NCBI RefSeq assembly: GCF_013249015.1
Contig: NZ_JABRPL010000003.1
Span: 244,467-308,466, forward strand
Source of the DNA: Rathayibacter agropyri
GTDB taxonomy: Bacteria; Actinomycetota; Actinomycetes; Actinomycetales; Microbacteriaceae
Length of the DNA stretch: 64,000 bases
Reading direction: 5' to 3'
Made by a program: the position numbers and the translations under genes. Shown here piece by piece: positions 8,209-16,829 of the stretch. Numbering within the stretch: the first letter of the stretch is position 1; the number at the start of each line of letters is the position of its first letter. Below the pieces are notes generated by a model. That model was not told the DNA's origin and ran no database searches. It worked only from the letters and a program-made list of their open reading frames with translations.

Positions 8209-9315
8209 GCGTGGACTCCGGAGCGGCCCTACAACGATCTGCCGATGGTTCCTCCAGCTGTCGAGCTCGAGACGTCGGTCGTCCTGAAGGCGGTGGTCGA
8301 GACGCGATCGGTCCTGGCGGCTCTGGATCAAGCTGCGTCACGGATGACGAACCCGAGTGTCCTCATCAACACGATCCCGTTGCTCGAGGCGCAGGCCAGT
8401 TCCGAGATCGAGAACATCGTCACCACGACCGATGAGTTGTTCCGGCATGCTGCAGACGAGGCCGCATCGGCCTCGGCCGAGACGAAGGAGACCCTGCGTT
8501 ACCGGACGGCACTCGTCGCAGGTATCCAGAGCATTCGGGAGCAACCGATGTCGGTGACCACTGCGGTCGAGATCTGCTCGCAGATCCACCGTCGTGAGAT
8601 GCGGATCCGGAACCTGCCAGGCACGATAATCGCCAGTCCCGTCACCAGCCGAGCGATCTACACCCCGCCCGAGGGTGAGTCCGTCCTCCGCGCACTGCTG
8701 AGTAACTGGGCCGAGTTCGTTTACACTGCGCGGAGCCTTGATCCGCTCGTGCGCATGGCTGTCGCGCACTACCAATTTGAAGCGATCCACCCGTTCACCG
8801 ACGGCAACGGCCGAACAGGCCGTATCCTCAACATTCTCATGCTCGTTGATTCCGCGGTGCTGCGAGAGCCGATTCTTTACCTCTCGCGGGGAATCATCGA
8901 AAGAAGGGACGAGTACTACCGTCTCCTGCTCGATGTCACCCGGCGCGGGGCTTGGGAGGCGTGGTTGCTCTTCGTGCTCCAGGTCGTCCATGATACTGCC
9001 GCCGCGACGCTCGCCAAGATTGACGCCGTGGATGCTCTCCAGTCGAGTGCTCGTGATCTCGCGCGTACTACCAGTGCTGGTGCGAACTCGGATCTGCTCG
9101 ATGTGCTGTTCGAGCAGCCGTACTGCCGCATCGTGAACGTCGTCGATCGGTGCAGAGTCACTCGCCAGACCGCGGCGAAGTGGCTGAGGGAGCTTGCTGA
9201 GCGCGGCGTCGTCCGTGATCTCAGGATCGGACGGGAAAGACTGTTCATCAATGAGAAGTTCCTTCGGGTTCTGACCCGGGACGAGCCGCCCACCGGCGAC
9301 GTCACCCTGTTCTAG
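8206..9315 (+). CDS. Fic family protein, class II, with C-terminal winged helix
   Basis: Second Fic enzyme, 369 aa, with the intact loop HPFTDGNGRTGR (residues about 195-206). An N-terminal inhibitory motif SSEIENI (about 65-71) marks class II autoinhibition. Residues about 300-355 (NVVDRCRVTRQTAAKWLREL) resemble a winged helix, so the protein could bind DNA, which fits the two palindromes over its own promoter. It is clearly related in architecture to the Fic gene 1.6 kb upstream but divergent in sequence and separately promoted. AMPylation of a host or competitor target, or of a housekeeping protein, is undecided. Confidence 0.92.
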   Translation: MAWTPERPYNDLPMVPPAVELETSVVLKAVVETRSVLAALDQAASRMTNPSVLINTIPLLEAQASSEIENIVTTTDELFRHAADEAASASAETKETLRYRTALVAGIQSIREQPMSVTTAVEICSQIHRREMRIRNLPGTIIASPVTSRAIYTPPEGESVLRALLSNWAEFVYTARSLDPLVRMAVAHYQFEAIHPFTDGNGRTGRILNILMLVDSAVLREPILYLSRGIIERRDEYYRLLLDVTRRGAWEAWLLFVLQVVHDTAAATLAKIDAVDALQSSARDLARTTSAGANSDLLDVLFEQPYCRIVNVVDRCRVTRQTAAKWLRELAERGVVRDLRIGRERLFINEKFLRVLTRDEPPTGDVTLF

Positions 9316-9321
9316 GAGTGA

Positions 9322-9468
9322 GCACCTGGCTACCCGGAGCCGGTGCAGCAGCCGGCTTCGCCGATCCTGATTGGAGGAGGAGGGGAGCGTAAGACGCTTC
9401 GGCTCGTGGCGCAGTACGGCGACGCCTGCAACCTCTTCGCGACGAGTACCGAGGATGTGGCGCTCTAG
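9322..9468 (+). pseudogene. Remnant of an LLM-class F420/flavin-dependent oxidoreductase
   Basis: A 48-codon stop-to-stop frame reads YPEPVQQPASPILIGGGG followed by ERKTLRLVAQYGDACN and TSTEDVAL before TAG 9466. This matches the typical ILIGGGGE-[KR]TLRLVA-Y-DACN block in the last third of luciferase-like monooxygenases. The rest of the gene is absent on both sides, so this is a deletion remnant. A full-length member of a different branch of the family lies at 11601-12608. Confidence 0.7.
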
Positions 9469-9490
9469 CACTCGCCCCCATAGCCTTCGG

Positions 9491-9553
9491 CGCTGAGGTG
9501 CCCGAGAATGCAGCGATTCGGCGAGATCCGGAGCACTCTCGGGCACCTGAGCG
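9491..9553. repeat. Dispersed hairpin repeat, copy 1
   Basis: Arms CGCTGAGGTGCCCGAGAATG (9491-9510) and its complement (ending CGGGCACCTGAGCG, 9553) pair with two mismatches around about 22 bases. The same arms recur at 13551-13609 and 24123-24181, always outside genes, so this is a REP- or MITE-like family. Confidence 0.85.
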
Positions 9554-9717
9554 GCGCGAGGCTGGGGGAAGAGGAGGCAATTGCGGCCCCGCGTCGGGAG
9601 TTAGTGCCCCCAAAAGGGGTACTTCCTCTAGACGGCCCGTGGGAGCGCGACTTATGGTTCAGGCCACCCATCTAGGGTTCATGAGTCCACGCTGACGTGG
9701 GCAGATCGAGGGCATTC

Positions 9718-11307
9718 ATGCCGCACGTGTCCGATCTCACCTCTCTCCGCCATCGTCGGCGGATCCGTGCGAGAGCGGTCGGCGCAGGTATCGTCCTCAC
9801 CGCGCTCGGAGCAGTACTGTTCTCGCCGACCGCCGCGCAGGCCGCTACCGCGCCGGACCTCGGAACCGCGAAGTCCTACTCCGTCCTCGCGGCATCGACG
9901 GTGACGAACACCGGGCCGACCACGATCCCGCTGAACCTGGGCGTGAGTCCGCTGTCGGCGGTCACCGGATTCCCGCCGGGCGAGGTCGGCGGCGCGATCG
10001 AGCGCGGCACAGCGGCCGCGGGGCAAGCCCAAGAAGATGTCGGCACGGCCTACGACGACCTGTCGGCGCAGGCCACCACCGCGCAGATCCCCGCCGACAT
10101 TGGCGGGTTGACCTTGAAGCCCGGCGTGTACACGGCGGACGGACCAGTCGGGATCACCGGCGCCGTGAGCCTCGACGCGGAGGGCGTCAACGAGTCGGTC
10201 TTCGTGATCCGGGCGGCGTCGACTCTCATCACCGCTTCGGCGAGTTCGGTCGAGCTCATCAACGGGGCCCAGGCCTGCAATGTGTTCTGGCAGGTCGGAA
10301 GCTCCGCGACACTGGGAACGGGATCGCGTTTCGCAGGCTCCATCCTCGCCCAAGCGTCGATCACCGTGACGACAGGAACGACGGTCGAGGGTCGCGCGCT
10401 GGCCCGGACCGGTGCGGTCACGCTTGACTCGAACCTGTTCGTCGCGCCGGGCTGCGAGCCGACCGGGGGCGGCGGGCCGTCCCCGACGGTGACGCCCACG
10501 GTGACGCCCACGGTGACGCCCACGGTGACGCCCACGGTCACGCCGACGGTGACTCCGACGGTGACGCCCACGGTGACGCCCACGGTCACGCCGACGGTGA
10601 CTCCGACGGTGACGCCCACGGTCACTCCGACGGTGACTCCGACGGTGACTCCGACGGTCACGCCCACGGTCACTCCGACGGTGACGCCCACGGTGACTCC
10701 GACGGTCACTCCGACGGTCACTCCGACGGTGACGCCCACGGTGACTCCGACGGTCACTCCGACGGTCACTCCGACGGTGACTCCGACGGTGACTCCGACG
10801 GTGACTCCGACGGTCACTCCGACGGTCACGCCCACGGTGACTCCGACGGTGACTCCGACGGTCACTCCTACGGTCACTCCTACGGTCACGCCCACGGTGA
10901 CTCCGACGGTCACTCCGACGGTCACGCCCACGGTCACGCCCACGGTGACTCCGACGGTCACGCCCACGGTCACGCCCACGATGACTCCGACGGTCACTCC
11001 GACGGTGACGCCGACCGTGACGCCGACCGTGATGCCGACCGTGATGCCCACGGCCACCCCCACGGTGACGCTGACCCCGACGGCCACGCCGGCACCGGCC
11101 GTGATGGCACAACCGGCGCAAACCAGCGCCGCCGGCGTCCCGGCCGCAGGGTCGAACGGACCTCGCGGGCCGCAGGCTGGCCTGGCCTCGACCGGAGTTG
11201 ACCGAGCGGCGACCGCAACCGCGGGAGCACTGGGTCTGCTCGCCCTGCTCGGCGGCGGGCTGATCATGCTCACCTTCCGACGCCGCAGTGAGCGCACCGG
11301 CAACTGA
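9718..11307 (+). CDS. Ice-binding-like (DUF3494) surface protein with TVTP stalk and LAxTG anchor
   Basis: Secreted 529-aa protein. Residues 1-42 are a signal peptide ending AAQAAT. Residues about 46-250 are a DUF3494 ice-binding-like beta-solenoid (LGTAKSYSVLAASTVTNTG, FVIRAASTLITASAS, NVFWQVGSSATLGTGSRFAG, ALARTGAVTLDSN). A stalk of about 50 TVTP repeats (residues about 256-450) leads to the sorting signal LASTG (489-493), a hydrophobic helix and RRRSER. LAxTG is the class E sortase form of LPxTG, so it is probably linked to peptidoglycan. ATG 9718 follows GAGGG; an upstream GTG at 9697 is less likely. Ice binding or adhesion is inferred from the family. Confidence 0.88.
   Translation: MPHVSDLTSLRHRRRIRARAVGAGIVLTALGAVLFSPTAAQAATAPDLGTAKSYSVLAASTVTNTGPTTIPLNLGVSPLSAVTGFPPGEVGGAIERGTAAAGQAQEDVGTAYDDLSAQATTAQIPADIGGLTLKPGVYTADGPVGITGAVSLDAEGVNESVFVIRAASTLITASASSVELINGAQACNVFWQVGSSATLGTGSRFAGSILAQASITVTTGTTVEGRALARTGAVTLDSNLFVAPGCEPTGGGGPSPTVTPTVTPTVTPTVTPTVTPTVTPTVTPTVTPTVTPTVTPTVTPTVTPTVTPTVTPTVTPTVTPTVTPTVTPTVTPTVTPTVTPTVTPTVTPTVTPTVTPTVTPTVTPTVTPTVTPTVTPTVTPTVTPTVTPTVTPTVTPTVTPTVTPTVTPTVTPTVTPTVTPTMTPTVTPTVTPTVTPTVMPTVMPTATPTVTLTPTATPAPAVMAQPAQTSAAGVPAAGSNGPRGPQAGLASTGVDRAATATAGALGLLALLGGGLIMLTFRRRSERTGN
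10486..11076 (+). repeat. 12-bp coding minisatellite (TVTP stalk)
   Basis: About 49 copies of the 12-bp unit ACGGTSACKCCS encode Thr-Val-Thr-Pro. Synonymous variants (GTG/GTC, ACG/ACT, CCC/CCG) form higher-order patterns, and the last copies degrade to TMTP, VMPT and ATPT. Copy number should vary between strains by slippage, changing stalk length without shifting the frame. Confidence 0.95.
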
Positions 11308-11520
11308 TCGCCAACTGACCGTGCGCCGGACTCCCGAAAGGTCCGGCGCACGACTGCGTCCCGACGATGAGCCCGGTGCGGTGGACTTGCGCGTGCTGCT
11401 GACGCGTCCGGCCGTGCTCGCCGAATACTCGTGCTCGCCAAATACTCGGGTGGAACCCCGTGCGGCAGTCAGTGCTCGCTCACGTCATGCCCTCGCCGTG
11501 TTGCTCCTGCTGCCGCTCGG

Positions 11521-11597
11521 TGTTCGCAACCAAGGTTGAGGGGCGCCGACAACGTCTTAATGGGGCGTAGGGGCCCGCTCAACCTTGGTTGCGAACA
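11521..11597. terminator. Long perfect inverted repeat between convergent genes
   Basis: Twenty-base perfect arms TGTTCGCAACCAAGGTTGAG (11521-11540) and complement (11578-11597) flank 37 bases. It ends four bases before the stop of the minus-strand oxidoreductase and lies 213 bp after the surface-protein gene, so a bidirectional terminator is plausible. The 37-base spacer is long for one, and a small mobile hairpin is an alternative. The rest of 11308-11520 holds only a twofold direct repeat, CGTGCTCGCCRAATACT, near 11410-11450. Confidence 0.5.
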
Positions 11598-11600
11598 TCC

Positions 11601-12608
11601 CTACGCTGCGACCCGAGCGTTCGACTGCGCGAGCAGCGCGACCGAGCGCAGTCGCGCCTCCGTGCGCAGCGACCCGTGCGCGACGATGACCTCGTCGGCG
11701 TCAGCTGAGCGGGCGAAGTCGGCGATGTAGTCGGCCACCTGGTCACCGGTCCCGACACCGGTGTAGGTGGTCATGCTTGCGACGTGGGCACCGATCGGGG
11801 CGCTGAGCAGGGCGTCGAGTTCCTCGTCGTCGAAGGTCTGGCTGACGGGGATCTGGCCGCTCTGGCGCAGCATCATCATCAGGCGTGCGCGTTTCGTTTG
11901 CGCGAACTGCTCCTGAGCGTCCTCCTCGGTGTCGGCCGCGATCGCGTTCACTCCGGCGATGACGTAGGGGGCGCCGAGCTGCTCGGAGGGGCGGAAGCCG
12001 CGGCGGTACTCGGCGACGGCCTGATGCAGAGCATCCGGAGCGAAGTGCGAGGCAAACGCATAGGGCAGGCCGAGGGCGGCGGCGAGCTGCGCGCCGAAGA
12101 GCGACGAGCCGAGGATGTAGAGGGGGACGCGGGTGCCGGCACCAGGGGTGGCGCTCACGCCGGAGACTCGGGATTCGCCGACGAGGAACGCCTGCAGTTC
12201 TAACACGTCCTGCGGGAAGCGCTCGGAGGAGTCGGGGTCGCGACGCAGCGCCCGGAACGTGGCCTGGTCGCTGCCCGGGGCGCGGCCGAGGCCTAAGTCG
12301 ATGCGGCCCGGGTGCAGGGTTTCGAGGGTGCCGAACTGCTCGGCGATGGTGAGAGGGGAGTGGTTAGGGAGCATGACGCCGCCGGAGCCGAGGCGGATGG
12401 TCGAGGTCTGCGACGCGACGTGGGCGATGAGTACTGAAGTCGCGCTGGAGGCGATGCTCGCCATGTTGTGGTGCTCGGCGTACCAGACGCGGCGGTAGCC
12501 GTTCCGCTCGGCCTCCTGGGCCAGGGCGACGGAGGCGGTGAAGCTGTCGCGGGCGGTCTCGCTGGGGGCGATGGGGGCGAGATCGAGGATCGAGAGGGGA
12601 ACACTCAT
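11601..12608 (-). CDS. LLM-class flavin-dependent oxidoreductase (luciferase-like)
   Basis: Flavin-dependent monooxygenase-like TIM barrel of 335 aa, full length for the MsnO8/YhbW-type branch: [17 protein letters not shown] at the N-terminus, RVWYAEHHN (conserved EHH) near residue 45, then [20 protein letters not shown] and DLGLGRAPG. Substrate unknown. ATG 12608 is preferred because the protein then starts exactly at the barrel's first strand; an upstream in-frame ATG would add 15 unrelated residues. It follows the aldo/keto reductase gene by 52 bp on the same strand and may be co-transcribed. Confidence 0.9.
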   Translation of the reverse strand: MSVPLSILDLAPIAPSETARDSFTASVALAQEAERNGYRRVWYAEHHNMASIASSATSVLIAHVASQTSTIRLGSGGVMLPNHSPLTIAEQFGTLETLHPGRIDLGLGRAPGSDQATFRALRRDPDSSERFPQDVLELQAFLVGESRVSGVSATPGAGTRVPLYILGSSLFGAQLAAALGLPYAFASHFAPDALHQAVAEYRRGFRPSEQLGAPYVIAGVNAIAADTEEDAQEQFAQTKRARLMMMLRQSGQIPVSQTFDDEELDALLSAPIGAHVASMTTYTGVGTGDQVADYIADFARSADADEVIVAHGSLRTEARLRSVALLAQSNARVAA

Positions 12609-12660
12609 GCAGACGCCAACGCCAGCGACGGCCCGGGTGTTCCCGCCGCGCACACGATCG

Positions 12661-13524
12661 TTAGGCCTCGGGGATGTCCCGGCCGTACGCCTCGAGCGTC
12701 ACGGTCTCCGGCGCAGGCCCGCCGCGCACGCCGGTCTCGAGGCCGTCGATCCGGGTGAGTTCGGAGCCGGTGAGCGCGAAGTCGAAGACGTCGATGTTCT
12801 CGGCGATGCGCTCCGGTCGTGTCGACTTTGGGATGACCTGGCGTCCCTCCTGAAGATGCCAGCGCAGCATGATCTGCGCGGCCGTCTTGCCGTACTTCGC
12901 ACCGAGTTCGAGGAGCACCGGCTCGTCGAAGCTGCGGCGGGGGGCGTCGCGGTAGGCGGTGATCCCACCGATCGGCGACCAGGCCTGGGTCAGTATGTCG
13001 TGCTCGCAGCCGAAGCGCTCGACTCCGCGCTGCTGGAAGTAGGGGTGCACTTCGAGCTGGTTCACGGCGGGGACGACGTCGGTCTCGGCGAGGAGCCGGG
13101 TGAGGTGCTCGACCATGAAGTTGCTGACCCCGATCGCGCGCACGCGCCCGTCGGCGAGCAGCGTCTCGAGGGCGCGGTAGGCGTTGAGCGTTCGCTCGAA
13201 CGCGCTGGGGAGGGCCTGGTGCAGGATCAGCAGGTCGATCCGTTCGACACCGAGCTTGCCCGCGCTCGTGTCGAAGGCGTGCAGCGTCTCGGCATAGCCG
13301 TAGTCGCTGATCCACACCTTCGTCTCGAGGAAGACGTCATCGCGGCCGGCGATCGCCTCCCCCACCTCGCGCTCGTTGCCGTAGGCGGCCGCTGTGTCGA
13401 TGTGCCGGTAGCCGGCATCGAGCGCTGCGGTGACGGCGGCGCGGGTCTCGTCGGGCGAGGTCTGGAAGACGCCGAGTCCGAGGGCGGGTATCTCGACACC
13501 ATTGTGGAGAGTAAATGTGTTCAT
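12661..13524 (-). CDS. Aldo/keto reductase
   Basis: NADPH-dependent aldo/keto reductase of 287 aa (2,5-diketo-gluconate reductase-like group). The catalytic tetrad is visible: Asp and Tyr in DTAAAYGNE, Lys in LETKVW, His in LILHQAL. The phosphate-binding [10 protein letters not shown] motif near the C-terminus indicates NADPH. It starts at ATG 13524 after GGAG; a GTG just upstream is an alternative. With the following flavin oxidoreductase it forms a redox pair of unknown substrate. Confidence 0.93.
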   Translation of the reverse strand: MNTFTLHNGVEIPALGLGVFQTSPDETRAAVTAALDAGYRHIDTAAAYGNEREVGEAIAGRDDVFLETKVWISDYGYAETLHAFDTSAGKLGVERIDLLILHQALPSAFERTLNAYRALETLLADGRVRAIGVSNFMVEHLTRLLAETDVVPAVNQLEVHPYFQQRGVERFGCEHDILTQAWSPIGGITAYRDAPRRSFDEPVLLELGAKYGKTAAQIMLRWHLQEGRQVIPKSTRPERIAENIDVFDFALTGSELTRIDGLETGVRGGPAPETVTLEAYGRDIPEA

Positions 13525-13550
13525 CACTCCACGCTACGTGCGTCGCCGCA

Positions 13551-13609
13551 CTGAGGTGCCCGAGAATGCTGCGTGCCGAACGAATCGGCGACATTCTTGG
13601 GCACCTCAG
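13551..13609. repeat. Dispersed hairpin repeat, copy 2
   Basis: Arms CTGAGGTGCCCGAGAATG (13551-13568) and CATTCTTGGGCACCTCAG (13592-13609) pair with one G:T-type difference; the loop contains a smaller GCCGA/TCGGC stem. It lies between the divergent aldo/keto reductase and HIRAN genes. Confidence 0.88.
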
Positions 13610-13677
13610 AGCCAGGAGGGTCGCGACAGGGGGCGGTGGGGGAGAATTGCTGCTCACGACACGGAGGAGGTTCTTCG

Positions 13678-14370
13678 ATGTCCCCGTCACGCGGCATCCG
13701 CGAGCTGCTTCTCATGTGGCAGAATCCGCGCACCGGACGGTTCCTGCGCGCCGCAGTGCTCTCCGTCGGCGCAGAAGGCTTCGCGTTCCGCTATGAGCAG
13801 GAGGTGGTCTCGGACGAGGATTTCTTCCCGCTCGCCGAGTTCCCCGAATTGCAGGGGGAGTACGCGAGCAGTTCGCTTCCCCCGTTCTTCGCGAATCGCG
13901 TGATGTCGTCCGAACGAGGCTCCTACGACGACTATCTGGGTTGGCTTGGGCTCACTGCCGCATCCCCCGACCTCCCAGTCGACATCATGGTCCGCACCGG
14001 CGCGGGACGAGCCACGGATACATTCCACGTGGTCGAGAAGCCGCTCCGCACCGCACAGACCTTCACGGGCCGTTTCTTCGTATCCGGAGTGCGTCACCGC
14101 CCTGAGCACCCGCACTCGGTGCTGAGCCTCCAACCAGGTGCCGGTCTGGTCCTGGTGCCCGATCCCGAGAACGGCCACAGCGCGGAGGCTTACGCGGTAG
14201 TGGCGGCGTCCGGTGAGCCGGTCGGCTGGGTTCCCGACTGGCTGTGCGGTGAGATCGCGGCGCTCGCTGGGGCCGGGTGGGCGTTCGAGGCCATCGCCGA
14301 GAAGGTACGTCCCGAGGCGCCTGCGCACATCCAGGTGCTGTGCCGGGTCACGGCGACTCTGCGCCGCTGA
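13678..14370 (+). CDS. HIRAN-domain protein
   Basis: A 230-aa protein beginning SPSRGIRELLLMWQNPRTGR, with FFPLAEFPELQGEY and the conserved LPPFFANRVMSSERGSYDDY block (residues about 50-85). It ends in a HIRAN-like segment (RFFVSGVRHRPEHPH, LVPDPENGHSAEAYAVV, EPVGWVPDWL). HIRAN modules bind DNA ends or act next to HipA-like domains; no kinase follows here. GAGGAGG precedes ATG 13678. Its stop lies 12 bp from that of the convergent ROK gene. Confidence 0.7.
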   Translation: MSPSRGIRELLLMWQNPRTGRFLRAAVLSVGAEGFAFRYEQEVVSDEDFFPLAEFPELQGEYASSSLPPFFANRVMSSERGSYDDYLGWLGLTAASPDLPVDIMVRTGAGRATDTFHVVEKPLRTAQTFTGRFFVSGVRHRPEHPHSVLSLQPGAGLVLVPDPENGHSAEAYAVVAASGEPVGWVPDWLCGEIAALAGAGWAFEAIAEKVRPEAPAHIQVLCRVTATLRR

Positions 14371-14382
14371 CGGTCGCCGCGG

Positions 14383-15600
14383 TCAGCTGGCTGCGGCCTC
14401 GCGGGGGATGTCGGCGGCGCTGTCGTGGTCGAAGCTGTCGTGGTCGAAGCGGTCGCGGCTGAAGACCTGGTCGGCCGTGGTGAGGGCGAGGCCGATCACT
14501 CCGGCGAGCTCGCCGAGGTCGGAGGTGTGGATGGTCAGGTGGCGGGTGGCGAGCGGATGCGTGCGCAGGTACACGCGCTCGCGCAGGCCCGACATCAGCA
14601 CCTCGCCGCAGTCGCCGAGCTGGCCCGAGACGACGATGGTGCGCGGATTGAGGATGTTGACCAGGTCGGCGACCGCCTCGCCGAGCACGCGGCCGGCCTG
14701 CCGAACTGCCTGCGTCGCCCGCATGTCGCCGCGGAGGACGCGCGCGGTGACATCGGCGACATGCGTAATGGAGGGGTCGTCGGCGGAGAGATCGCGCACC
14801 AGCGCCCATCCGCTCGCGTAGGCCTCGACGCAGCCGACGTTGCCGCACCGGCAGGGCAGCGGATCGGCGTCGACCGTGCCGGTGACCGCGCGGGTGTGGC
14901 CGATGTCGCCAGCGGCCCCTACTGCTCCGCGGATCGTCGCGCCGTTGAAAACGAGGCCCGAGCCGATGCCGGTACCGAGCTTGAGGCTGATCAGGTTGTC
15001 CGAGCCGAGGTGCCGCGACTCGGCGAGGGCGCGCGCGTTCGCGTCGTTCTCGATGACGACCTGAACGCCGGGGAACGGCGCGTCGAAGTAGCCGGCGATG
15101 TCGAAGTCGTCCCAGCCGGTCATAATCGGCGGGTTGCGCACTCGTCCGGCGGCGAACTCGACGGGGCCGGGGACGCCGATGCCGATGCCCGCCACCGCGT
15201 CGCCCTGACGGAGCCGCTCGAAGGCAGCAAGCACGGGCGTGAGGACTGCGTCGGGTCCCTCCCACACGTCGACGACGCCGTTCTCGTGCCGCAGAGGCGT
15301 GCCGCGCAGGTCGCAGGCGGCGGCGACGAAGCCGCTTGCACCGATGTCGGCGGTGAGGAACACAGTGCCGACGAGGTTCATCGCGAACATGCTCGAGGGG
15401 CGCCCGCCAGTGGACTCGCCGCCGGTTGTGGGGGCGATCAGCCCGAGTTCCACGAGCGTCGCGAGGCGTTGATTGACGGTGGAGCGGGAGAGGCCGGTCT
15501 GCTCCATCACGGCGTTGCGCGAGAGTTCGCCCTGCTCGCGGAACAGCGCGAGGACGTCTGCCACGTGCGATCCGGTCTCACCGGTCGTGTACCCCGTCAT
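14383..15600 (-). CDS. ROK-family transcriptional repressor of the sugar cluster
   Basis: A 405-aa NagC/XylR-type regulator. An N-terminal winged helix (residues about 15-60, SRNAVMEQTGLSRSTVNQRL) is followed by an ROK sugar-kinase fold with GIGIGVPGPVEF, the ENDANARALAE segment and the zinc-binding signature CRCGNVGCVE. It is transcribed divergently from the ABC transporter genes and probably represses them until a cluster sugar or its phosphate binds. FrcR, the fructose regulator of rhizobial frc operons, is of the same family. Confidence 0.9.
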   Translation of the reverse strand: MTGYTTGETGSHVADVLALFREQGELSRNAVMEQTGLSRSTVNQRLATLVELGLIAPTTGGESTGGRPSSMFAMNLVGTVFLTADIGASGFVAAACDLRGTPLRHENGVVDVWEGPDAVLTPVLAAFERLRQGDAVAGIGIGVPGPVEFAAGRVRNPPIMTGWDDFDIAGYFDAPFPGVQVVIENDANARALAESRHLGSDNLISLKLGTGIGSGLVFNGATIRGAVGAAGDIGHTRAVTGTVDADPLPCRCGNVGCVEAYASGWALVRDLSADDPSITHVADVTARVLRGDMRATQAVRQAGRVLGEAVADLVNILNPRTIVVSGQLGDCGEVLMSGLRERVYLRTHPLATRHLTIHTSDLGELAGVIGLALTTADQVFSRDRFDHDSFDHDSAADIPREAAAS

Positions 15601-15663
15601 CGGCGCCCCCTTGTGTCACGGTCAGCGTACAGGTCTGCCGAGGAAAAACCTGAAGTCGTCGTA

Positions 15664-15700
15664 CTTTCGTATTGCCATAACGCGAAAGGGGGGATAGTTT
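15664..15700 (+). promoter_or_regulatory. Putative sugar-cluster promoter with ROK operator
   Basis: An inverted repeat CTTTCG/CGAAAG (15664-15669, 15683-15688) overlaps a candidate promoter: -35 TTGCCA (15672-15677), 17 bases, -10 TAGTTT (15695-15700). Position in the divergent ROK/transporter gap makes it the likely regulator site. Confidence 0.45.
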
Positions 15701-15745
15701 TCACACATCGGCACGCAGTGGTGCCCCAGATCCTCAAGGATGACG

Positions 15746-16801
15746 ATGTCTTCACGGATGACGACGAACCGTACAGCGCGCCGACTCCTTCCGGTGCTCG
15801 CACCGGTGGGCGCCCTCGCACTCCTCCTCACCGGCTGCGCCTCCTCGGGTGGCGACGCGGCCTCCGGCGGGTCCGCCTCCGGATCCGCCAAAGTCGCCGC
15901 GGTCATCAAGGGCCTCGATAACCCCTTCTTCCAGGCAATGGAGAACGGCATCGAGGACACCGCGACAGGCAGCGGCGTCGACGTCTCGGTGCAGGCCGCC
16001 GCCGACATCGGCGACACCACCGGCCAGGTAGACAAGCTCACCACCGTCGCCGGCCAGGACTTCGGCTGCTTGATCGTCAACCCGATCAGCGGCACGAACC
16101 TCGTGCAGGCTCTCGCCTCGGCGACCGGCAAGACGATTGTCAACATCGACAGCCCGCTCGACCCCGACGCGGTCACGGCCGCGAACCTCGAGGTGACCAC
16201 CTACATCGGCACCGATAACAAGGCCGCGGGTGGCAAGGCCGGCGACTTCCTCCTCGAGCAGGTGCCCGCCGGGTCCGAGGTTGCCGTCATCGGCGGAGTC
16301 TCGGGAGACGTCACGAGTGCGGCTCGCGTCGACGGCTTCACGGCCGCGATTGGCTCCGACCTGACCGTCGTGCAGGAGGCGGCCGCCGACTGGAAGCGCG
16401 AAGTCGCGCTGACCAAGGCGACGGACATCCTCGCCGCCAACCCCACCGTCAAGGCGTTCTTCGCGGCGAATGACGACATGGGCTTGGGTATCGTCAAGGC
16501 CGTCGAGAATGCGGGCCTGACCGGCTCCGTGAAGGTGGTCAGCGTCGACGGCAACAAGGATGCGCTGCAATCGGTCAAGGACGGCGGCCTCACCGCGACC
16601 GTCGCCCAGTACCCCTACGCGATCGGCCAGCTCGGCGTGCAGGCCTGCGAGGCCGTGCAGGGCGGCGAGAGCATCCCCGCCCAGATCGAGTCGCCGACCG
16701 CGCTGGTGACCAGCGAGAGCGCCGACCAGGCCCTCAGCGCTTTCCCGCAGCCGTTCGAGGAGTTCGACAACCCGCTGGCCGCGCTCGTTGCGAGCAAGTA
16801 G
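15746..16801 (+). CDS. Sugar ABC transporter, substrate-binding lipoprotein
   Basis: Periplasmic-binding-protein-like lipoprotein, 351 aa, of the ribose/fructose (RbsB/FrcB) class. The signal peptide ends in the lipobox LLTGC, anchoring it to the membrane surface. The mature part begins AKVAAVIKGLDNPFFQAMENG and shows the two-lobed repeat typical of the family (CLIVNPISGTNLVQAL; FFAANDDMGLGIVKAVENAG). Starts at 15740, 15746 or 15758 are possible; AAGGA spacing favours 15746. First gene of the transporter operon, divergent from its ROK regulator. Confidence 0.93.
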   Translation: MSSRMTTNRTARRLLPVLAPVGALALLLTGCASSGGDAASGGSASGSAKVAAVIKGLDNPFFQAMENGIEDTATGSGVDVSVQAAADIGDTTGQVDKLTTVAGQDFGCLIVNPISGTNLVQALASATGKTIVNIDSPLDPDAVTAANLEVTTYIGTDNKAAGGKAGDFLLEQVPAGSEVAVIGGVSGDVTSAARVDGFTAAIGSDLTVVQEAAADWKREVALTKATDILAANPTVKAFFAANDDMGLGIVKAVENAGLTGSVKVVSVDGNKDALQSVKDGGLTATVAQYPYAIGQLGVQACEAVQGGESIPAQIESPTALVTSESADQALSAFPQPFEEFDNPLAALVASK

Positions 16802-16829
16802 GCCGTCGGTGTCCAGCCAGGAAACGACC

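Noticed and set aside
10050-11441. Long minus-strand frame of Val-Gly-Val-Thr repeats, and the shorter Ser/Arg/His repeat frame
   Set aside because: They are reverse-strand readings of the TVTP stalk repeats, without ribosome-binding sites or a plausible domain.
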